The notes under the pieces were generated by a model. It worked only from the letters and a program-made list of their open reading frames with translations, ran no database searches and was not told the DNA's origin. This document shows positions 56,667 to 64,000 of a DNA stretch of 64,000 bases, piece by piece (position 1 is the first letter of the stretch; each line of letters begins with the position of its first letter). The DNA comes from Kingdonia uniflora (lineage: Eukaryota > Streptophyta > Magnoliopsida > Ranunculales > Circaeasteraceae): NCBI GenBank assembly GCA_014058105.1, contig JACGCM010001272.1:682001-746000 (forward strand), given 5' to 3'. The translations under genes and the position numbers were made by a program.

Positions 56667-56923
56667 CAAATAACAAAATTAGATTTTTCTCGAATCTTTT
56701 TACACCCCAAATCAAATTATCAAATACCCTGAGTTCATTAAGAATTAAGATGTTAGGCGGAAAGGCTTTGGGTGGAGAGAATTGTAAAAGAAGGCTGGAC
56801 GGAGAGATACAAGAGACAGCTTGGAGAAAGATAACCGTGATGAGAAGAGAGAGTCAGGATAAGATGGTGATTTAGATAGTGAATACTAAGACTAAAGTAC
56901 CCTTAGGCTATGTAATGTCTAAA
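56667..56923 (+). repeat. Inverted repeat, left arm
   Basis: It matches the reverse complement of 60229-60496 over its whole length with scattered differences. Shared landmarks: ACACCCCAAATCAAATTATC, GAAAGGCTTTGGGTGGAGAG and AAAGTACCCTTAGGCTATGT. Confidence 0.85.
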
Positions 56924-58925
56924 GGGGAAATCTCAGTGGACAGTATTCAATATGAACTGCAATCAAAGAAGTCATTCTCTTAAAGATACTCTTATATTAC
57001 AATGGATAGAAGGAGATGGTAGCAAACTTAATATCTGGAATCATTTATGGCTAGGTAATGTTTAAGCAATGAACAGCTTCTTACATAAGTTCGAATAATA
57101 TGAGGATCCAGTTGTAAACAATATTATAAGTGGTAAAAATGTAATTCGTGGCGTGACACTAAACATTTTCTCTATATTGTAGTAATGAACTAAACATTTT
57201 TGTCCATTCTTTAGTTTTGAAGTATTTGGGATGTTATAAAAAGCTTAAGATAGGGCGGATAAATGTTTTTGTGCATGTTGTTGGGTGCAGATGTGCTAAA
57301 TGATTATTATACAAGTTTATAAATGTTTTGCAGGTTATTTATTGTCAATAAAATAGGCAAGTGTTGTCCATTTTCCATTAATTGTTATACTAGTTTGTGG
57401 TTTATAAAATTGGGAAATACTGTCAAATTTTATGTACAATTTAGAATACCAATTATGATTTTTGTCGTGAAATTGCAAGAGTTTGGAGAGGTTGAGCTAA
57501 AAAAATTAAAAATATTTTTTTCTTTGTTAGTAATATTTACAAACTTCACTATTGGTGTTGAAATTTTAATTCTAAGATTCACATAAATTCATTGCAACTT
57601 CCAGGGACGTAAGCAATTTCTCCATCTCAACAATATGTGTTAATCTTTTATTGTTTTCCTTTTCTTTTTCTAGGCAAAACAGGGATTAGGCAAGACCCCT
57701 TTCTTTTTTCTTTTTCCTTATTTAAAATAAGGAGCTAAGGGACACACGTACATCCTTTGGAAATTTGGGGAGGTAAGGGTCTAAAGACATGTTCAATTCT
57801 GGGAGGTTTATTTTAGGCTAGATGTCAGGCCTGATCTTGGGGTGCATCCTTTGGAAATGGGGGAGGTAAGGGTTGTAATCATACAACTGAGAGAGATGGA
57901 TTTGAGGTTGGTGGAGTCGGTTTCTTCAATTTTTGTTTAGTGAGCAACGATGTCATTTATGACATATAAGCTTGATGTCGTCTAAAGAGAGAGATGCATG
58001 TGTATGTAAAGGCATTTTATCTTACATTCTTTAGGTAAACTTTTGATCCCTATTTTTTTTATCACATTTTTTCTTTTCTCTCATTCCATTTTATTAAGAC
58101 CCAAGAAATCAATTAAAATTGGTGGATTTGTTGTACTAGCCCTTCAAATTACCATGGTGTTTTCCTTACCTATTTTTCAAGGATGTTATGATGTACCACA
58201 TTCCTCAAGTTGTATAGGTTTCCATCCTTATCTTCTAATCCACAATGTTTTGTCTACAGTTTGCAATAGGTCTACTAATGGTGGTTTGGTATAAGGTTTT
58301 CCAAATTATGACTTAATAAAAAAAATCTTTTATTTATGCTGGCATATCAAAACTTTATAATTTTGGGTTGTTGCAAAGCTTTTTTCGGTCTTTATTTTCT
58401 TTTGCCAATTTCCTCCCATTTTATTGTAATGCCCCTTAATCATTTTTATTTTTGGAGTTTGACAGAAAAATTTAAGAAAGATAAAGAAACATTTTTAGAA
58501 ATATGCAAAAGGAGGAGATGAAACATCTACCGGAAGGAGTTGTGTTTTTAAAACTTTGGATGGATGAGGCATTTTCTACAATTTTTCTTATCCTTTGTGG
58601 TAGATTTGCCATAATTTTAGTAGGGATATAAGTTCAATTAATATTTTCCCATCATTTTAGTAGTAGTGTTTCCAACACACTCTTTAGGTTATAAATGATT
58701 ATAACTCAATATTAAGTGTTTGTCTTAAAAAAAATTTCTATTAACATTCTTATTATTATTATTTTTCTATTTGTTAATTACATAAAGGATAGAGATTCAA
58801 TATTTGTTTTTCTACCGTATCTATGGCTTAAAAGATGTGCTCTTAGATTTATAACCATAGATGCATTATCACATTTACTTATGACTACCGGACATGGAAA
58901 TTATCATTATAGGCTAATACATAGT

Positions 58926-59016
58926 AGATCTTTAGCTCAACTGGTAGAGCGTCTGGCAATGGAAGTGGTTATATCAAATATGTAAAGTGATGGTGGTTCA
59001 AACCCCCCAAGATCCT
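58926..59016 (+). repeat. tRNA-like sequence (SINE head or tRNA pseudogene)
   Basis: It has acceptor-like ends AGATCTT and AAGATCC, a good D-arm/A-box (TAGCTCAACTGGTAGAGC) and a T-arm/B-box (GGTTCAAACCC). The middle is about 18 nt too long and forms no anticodon stem, so it is not a functional tRNA. Confidence 0.5.
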
Positions 59017-60040
59017 GTGCAATCTAATAACATAAATATATGAGTATGCTACTATAAATAATCTTAAACCAAATTCTTATACATACCATAGGAACCCACT
59101 TAAATCCCATTTTTATACATGCTCAGAATCCTTTTATCCTTAATCACAATTAAATGGACTGATGAATATTCAGCCATACATGTAACATTGAAGTTGGTAC
59201 ATTATTCTTTAGAGAATTGATTGTGCGATTATATAGTTTTTGTTTTGACGAAATTCGTGTTTATTGTGCTAAAGAGTAATAAATATGAGTATGCTAATAT
59301 CTTTATGTTTCTTTCTATGCTAAAATAGGTGGATGCATGTATGCTACTATCTAAGGATTGTTACTTTCTTAGAAAATTAAAATGAAGGCAGTACGAATAC
59401 TCACTCTCAAAGTCCTTAAAAGAGGGCAAGAACAAAAGCAACAACAACAACAACATGCACATGTTTTCAGTCAATCGAAGAGCTTGACCCTTAAAGGTGG
59501 CACAACTAAACGAGGAACACTTCAAAAGCTAGACATTTCATTCCTACCTTAAAAGGTAATAGCAACGAGGCATGAGTTGCACAACCATTATTTTTTAGCT
59601 TGAGTATATGTGTGTAATGAATCATAAGCCAATACTGTAAATCTGAGATTTGTGACAATAATAAAAGCATTTTCTAAAGGAACCTTTAACCACCTTATGT
59701 ATTATGTATGTTCTTTGTTAAGACACAAAGTACGAAGTCAACTGTGTTGTAGCCTCTTTACAACATGGACCAAATAAGCTATTATCGCAGAATTAAAGAA
59801 CAGTGTGCCCTACAACTACTTGGTCAGTACCAAGGACAATCATCCATATGAGATTTTCCACGAGTGCCAAGTCTACCAATTCCTTAACTCTTAATCAGTT
59901 AAGCATCTGAAAATATATAGCCATATGTCATTTTTACCTCTTTGGCCATGATGTAAATATAAATTACTAGACACAGTCTTCGTATTCGACGAATATTAAC
60001 ATAAACATTATAAAATTAACTAAAATAATTTCTTAAAGCA

Positions 60041-60073
60041 TCCGTACGTAGCACGGGCTCATTACCGAGTGTA
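60041..60073 (+). other. Helitron-3'-end-like hairpin
   Basis: CCGTACGTAGCACGGGCTC contains a short hairpin (CCGT/ACGG) followed by CATTACCGAGT. A related phrase, CCCGTACAAGCACGGGCTC followed by CATTGCTAT, lies at 56611-56637 in the same orientation. The CTRR end is imperfect in both. Confidence 0.3.
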
Positions 60074-60228
60074 TTATACATTAGAGAACGGCATTTTTCA
60101 AATAGACAAATTTGTCATTGTCTCAAAGATAAAGAGGGGATGTGATTTAATATTATTTCTTTGAGATTTGTTGGAAAGAGCAAGATAGACGGCCGAAATC
60201 TTTTTAAATTTTGGTAACACAAGGGTTG

Positions 60229-60496
60229 TTTAGACACTACATAGCCTAAGGGTACTTTAGTCTTAGTATTCGCTATCTAAACCACCCTCTTATCATGACT
60301 TTCTCTTCTCATCACGTCTATCTCTCTCCCAAGCCGTCTCTTGCATCTCTCCGTCTAGTCTTCTTCTACAACTCTCTCTCCACCCAAAGCCTTTCTGCCT
60401 AACATCCTAAACCCAAATTCTCAATGAACTCTGGGTATTTGATAATTTGATTTGGGGTGTAAAAAAAATCGAGAAAAATCTGATTTTGTTATTTGC
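60229..60496 (-). repeat. Inverted repeat, right arm
   Basis: The partner of 56667-56923. Read on the plus strand it looks like a CT-rich gene leader (CTATCTCTCTCCCAAGCCGT, ACAACTCTCTCTCCACCC). Confidence 0.85.
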
Positions 60497-62264
60497 AACA
60501 TTGTGTTTGTTTGTTTGATATTGCAGAAAAGTTGGAGATAAGTTATTAGTTTGATGGATTTGGTGTACTTGCAACCACAGAGGAGAATAGGTTTAGTATC
60601 ACTTTCGCCATCTCAGACTCCAAGGGAGTTATAAAATGGGGATGGGAATATGAATGGAAAATATGATATGGATAAAGGGGTTAATGTACAGGTTCTTCTA
60701 CGTTGTAGGTGAGAGAGTACATTTAGTTTCCTGGGATTTTCATCCGTAGAATGAGGCGGCGACAACTTAAAATCCAAGTACTAATTTATAAAAGTGAGGT
60801 TTTCATTGGTTATTTGGGGGATTTGATGAAAGGGGTTGTTTACTTTTGGGTTTTTTATTCATTAAGGGTTGGTTGATGTTGTGGTTTTGTTAATGGGGTT
60901 TGGCAAGAGGTATTGTTAGAGAAGAATATCGATGTATGCCTGAATTCATCCAAAAGTTTGTGGATAACGTGGAACTGGTAACCGAAGATATTGGGAGCAT
61001 ACACCAGCGGATGAATGTAGGTATAAGTTTGACTCAGATTTGGAATTTGTGGCTTTAAATTCAAGTATTGGTTAGCTTTAGATTTTACAAATATAAATCT
61101 GCAAGTTGTATTTCTGCCTAATTCTGAAAGTACGGGAACCAGAGGCAAAGTTCTGATCAATGATCCAGTAGTCTATTGCTTCAAGCATTTTACTGAAAGA
61201 AGGAAATACATAATGAGTTGAAATCCTACAAAAACTATGTTTCGTTAGAAAAGGATGCGCAAGCCAACCTTTCTCTTGAAAGGAAAGCAAAAAGTAAAGT
61301 TGCATACATTGATTAAAAACATATTGCTGCTTCCAGAGGTGAACATGTTTTTGCAACTTTACCATGTTTGTAAATGCTTTATTTTGTGTTTGTTTTATGC
61401 AACTTTGAGGTAGTCCATTACTCTCAAACTAATTCCGATAATGTGATTTGTTATGGTGATGGCCGATGGGAGTCGAGCATGACTATTATGGACAACATTA
61501 TTGTAATTAAGGTCATCGGATACGTATTGTGCCAATTAAACGTTTATTAAGTCATAGAACATAATTTGTAGAGCCAATAAAAGGTTCTCTGGGGGTTTCT
61601 TCTTCTTACAGCCAACCCCAATAGCAAGAATAGGCTTTAGTTCCTGTGAGTTGTTTTTCATAACACCCTTTGAGTTTATTACAATGGCTCTAACTTGACT
61701 TTGAATATTTATCTTGGCACAAGAAAATAGTCAATGCTCTTCATGAATAGATTTATTTGTAGAATTCCAAATATAATTTAGAATGGAGAATACCATATTT
61801 ATCCCCAAGTCCTACACATAGGTACTACATTGAGAAGTTTTATTAAACAAGTTTTTGAAAGTCCATCTTACCATTGTAAGATCAAAAAGATTTAGAGCCC
61901 AACACCACACAGATGAAGCAAATGGGCAAAGAAGGAACAAGTAATTGGGGTTTTTTGAGTATGACTGCCATAAGTAGAAAAGCTTTATACTTTGAGAGAG
62001 ATGTAAAGTATGGGGTAAATCTAAAACCCCTAGGTTTCGACCTTTTATTTTATGAAATTAAGAGATTTTAGTTTTAATTGAGATTAATTTAGCTTATACA
62101 ATAAAATTTCTATAATAATGGCTCACTAATACATTTCCATATGCAAGAAGACAAGATTATAGGTTTGGAGTTATGATATGTGAACCGTGTAATTTTTTTA
62201 TTCAGGCAGACATTAGTCAGATGTTTGTTTTGGGAGCTTTCAATTTGATTGCTTTATCTTTGAC
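60497..62264. other. Intergenic, no recognised content
   Basis: Two long minus-strand open segments (60855-61160 and 61078-61365) overlap and resemble no known family. Nothing else stands out. Confidence 0.4.
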
Positions 62265-62927
62265 TGTTAGGATCCTTTGTTCTGTACTTCCTTACCACTA
62301 TCGCCAAAGTAATTTTGGTGCAACCGTTTGTGGAAGGGCCTACCCTTCGACCTAGTCCAAAATTGAATTACCTCAGTATCAGACTCACGTATTTCATACG
62401 TGACATGAACAGTCAACATTGCCACCTAGACCACGAACTGATAAAGAATGTAGATTGAACACAATAGAAGATTATGAATAAGTAAAAGACATCTGTCTCT
62501 CACGAACTCAACATTTACACATTCAACTACCACTTACCTCATTATTCAAAGAACGTGCTTCAGTACGATAACGAGCTGCGGGTAAGGCCTATATAAAGAA
62601 AAAGTTCCTGAGGAGATTAGAACCCAGAAAAAACCTAGAATTACTAGATTATAACATGAGAATTTTTAGATTCTAAACACCACAAAACTTCGTATTTCAA
62701 GATTAAGTATTTATAGTTCGAGAGATCACTTGTAATAAGATATCAGCCTCAAATAACAAAAGTTACTGTTACTAAAACCCTCAACTCGAGGTCGTGGCCT
62801 TTTTACCTATTCAATGGTTTTCCACGTTAAATAACCTGTCATTTCTTGCATTACATTAATTTTTTTTGCAGGTACATTTGGTGTAAGAGCTAATTTTTGA
62901 GATATTTCGAGCTTCAGAATTAGGCCA
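62265..62927 (+). repeat. 5' LTR of a second Ty3/gypsy element
   Basis: It begins at about TGTTAGGATCC and ends GGCCA just before the primer site. A TATA box (CTATATAAAG) lies at about 62589. The start was chosen as the nearest TGTT at a plausible length and is uncertain. Confidence 0.55.
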
Positions 62928-62934
62928 TTATATT

Positions 62935-62952
62935 TGGCGCTGTCTGTGGGAA
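62935..62952 (+). other. Primer binding site of the second Ty3/gypsy element
   Basis: TGGCGCTGTCTGTGGGAA is nearly identical to the common plant gypsy primer site TGGCGCCGTCTGTGGGAA. It fixes the element's orientation as plus. Confidence 0.85.
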
Positions 62953-63010
62953 AGAAGACATTTACACGATATCCTAAGGCATACATTCACTCTATTATCC
63001 ATTTTCAATC

Positions 63011-64000
63011 ATGGTCACTTCCAAGCGAACAACAACAGGAATCCATCTCGATCTTTTAGTTGAACTGGAATAGCATATAGAATTACGGGTGAATCTCTAC
63101 GCCGAGACAGAAAAACTTAATGAGCTCGAGCGTCAGTTAACTCTTGACTGAGAGCTCCGCGGCAAAGAGCTCGAAGCTGAGTGACAAGCTCGTTTGACAG
63201 TATTCAAATGACATAAAGAGAAGATGACAACCATACAGACTATATTACAAGCTTTCCAAAATACTCAACAAGCTCTCCAAACCAGAGATCATGATCAAGT
63301 TTTGGCGAACTCCCGAGTTTCTGCACGCGAATGATTATGACCTCGGGGAGCCACCAACAAAGTTATTTTTAGGAATATACAACATGAACTTCAACCTTCC
63401 ATTCATTTGGGCGGTGAAGTTCAGTTCGATATCAGCAGAGGTCTCCGGCCTTCCAAGCATCAAGAGAAAGAACAATAACCTCAACCTCAGATTCCAGTAC
63501 GCGATCGCTTAAGTGAAGGCACCGACACTCATAATCCTTAACTACCTTGCCAAACCACTCAGGCTATACGTCAGTATGTCACACAAGAACATATGGATTA
63601 GTATATTAAGGAGTGGATTGAAGCTCCAGCTCTAGACAATAAAGGCGATCTTACCAAGTTGCAAGGTAGTCCGATTACCGTGATTCACTGGGATTGTACT
63701 CCAACTTCAACCACATTTTATGCCATCTGTTCGCAACAAGTATGCAGGAAGAACCGCTCTGGTGGTTCCATTCTCTACCTGAAGATTATATCCTCACATT
63801 CAATCAACTACAGAAGCACTTCATCAAGATGTATGCTCACAATAAAGACAAAGAGGAGAATTTATATGCTCTTATTAGTCTTAAACAGTCACAAAGGGAG
63901 AAGCTCGAGGCCTTTACAAAGAAGTTTTTGGAACTCACGCAAAAAGTAGATAATCTCGATTTGAAAATAGCGGTTACTGCTTTACGTCAGTATGTCACAC
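63011..64000 (+). pseudogene. Gag remnant of the second Ty3/gypsy element, runs off the window
   Basis: From ATG at 63011 (MVTSKRTTTGIHLDLLVELE) the frame has several stops within a charged coiled region. Frames change until the retrotransposon gag core, EEPLWWFHSLPEDYILTFNQ and LEAFTKKFLELTQKVDNLDL, at about 63750-63980. The structure resembles the gag of the element at 36237-48235 but the sequence differs. The rest is outside the window. Confidence 0.75.

Larger units (their letters stand above)
56924..60228. other. 3.3 kb between inverted repeat arms
   Basis: Mostly AT-rich DNA without genes. At 56980-57130 (plus strand) the phrase EGDGSKLNIWNHLWLG matches the segment after the RT of plant LINEs, so a LINE scrap is present. 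At 57751-57780 and 57844-57873 a block CATCCTTTGGAAAT...GGAGGTAAGGG is repeated directly 93 bp apart. A tRNA-like sequence lies at 58926. Confidence 0.45.

Overview
The window is nuclear DNA of a flowering plant, almost certainly a eudicot. The evidence is multi-exon genes with GT/AG introns whose products match plant proteins (SPO11-2, a TRAIP-type RING E3, a G-patch protein, a SARD4-like enzyme), set among plant-type Ty1/copia, Ty3/gypsy, LINE and PIF/Harbinger elements. The sequence does not identify the species. No bacterial, organellar or CRISPR features were seen. All exon structures were read by eye from conserved protein segments, reading phase and splice sites.

Layout: 1-3628 is the 3' part of a decayed Ty1/copia element. 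4287-5007 (minus) is the first exon of a SARD4-like gene whose remaining exon(s) would lie left of the copia element. 5203-11708 is a short MITE split by a 6.17 kb PIF/Harbinger element (5218-11389, TCA target duplication). That element carries a Myb/SANT-type ORF1, a DDE transposase with one premature stop, and an unusual multi-exon plant-mobile-domain (PMD) gene. 11755-12700 is an old tandem duplication, one copy of which holds a TAA-flanked MITE.

The gene-rich core is 12975-35529. TRAIP (9 exons, plus strand) is followed 0.8 kb later by SPO11-2 (11 exons, plus strand), which converges on a 12-exon G-patch gene (minus strand) swollen to 11.7 kb by a LINE and other insertions. All three reconstruct without frame breaks, to about 659, 381 and 375 residues. 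TRAIP and SPO11-2 both act in genome maintenance or meiotic recombination; their adjacency may be chance.

36147-48900 is an LTR-like sequence split by a 12.0 kb Tat-lineage Ty3/gypsy element (36237-48235, minus, ACTAT target duplication). The gypsy element has decayed gag-pol, two tandem arrays (75 bp and 86 bp periods) and an antisense coiled-coil ORF. 48.9-64 kb is gene-poor: a nearly 3 kb solo LTR (49998-52980), orphan gene-start-like segments, a 260 bp inverted repeat pair, and the start of another Ty3/gypsy element (62265 to the window end).

The most unusual signals are: the PMD gene inside a Harbinger element; three related palindromes placed about 150 bp inside each end of that element and upstream of its transposase; and arrays of the palindrome TTCGAA spaced about 21 bp apart upstream of TATA boxes in three separate LTR-like sequences.
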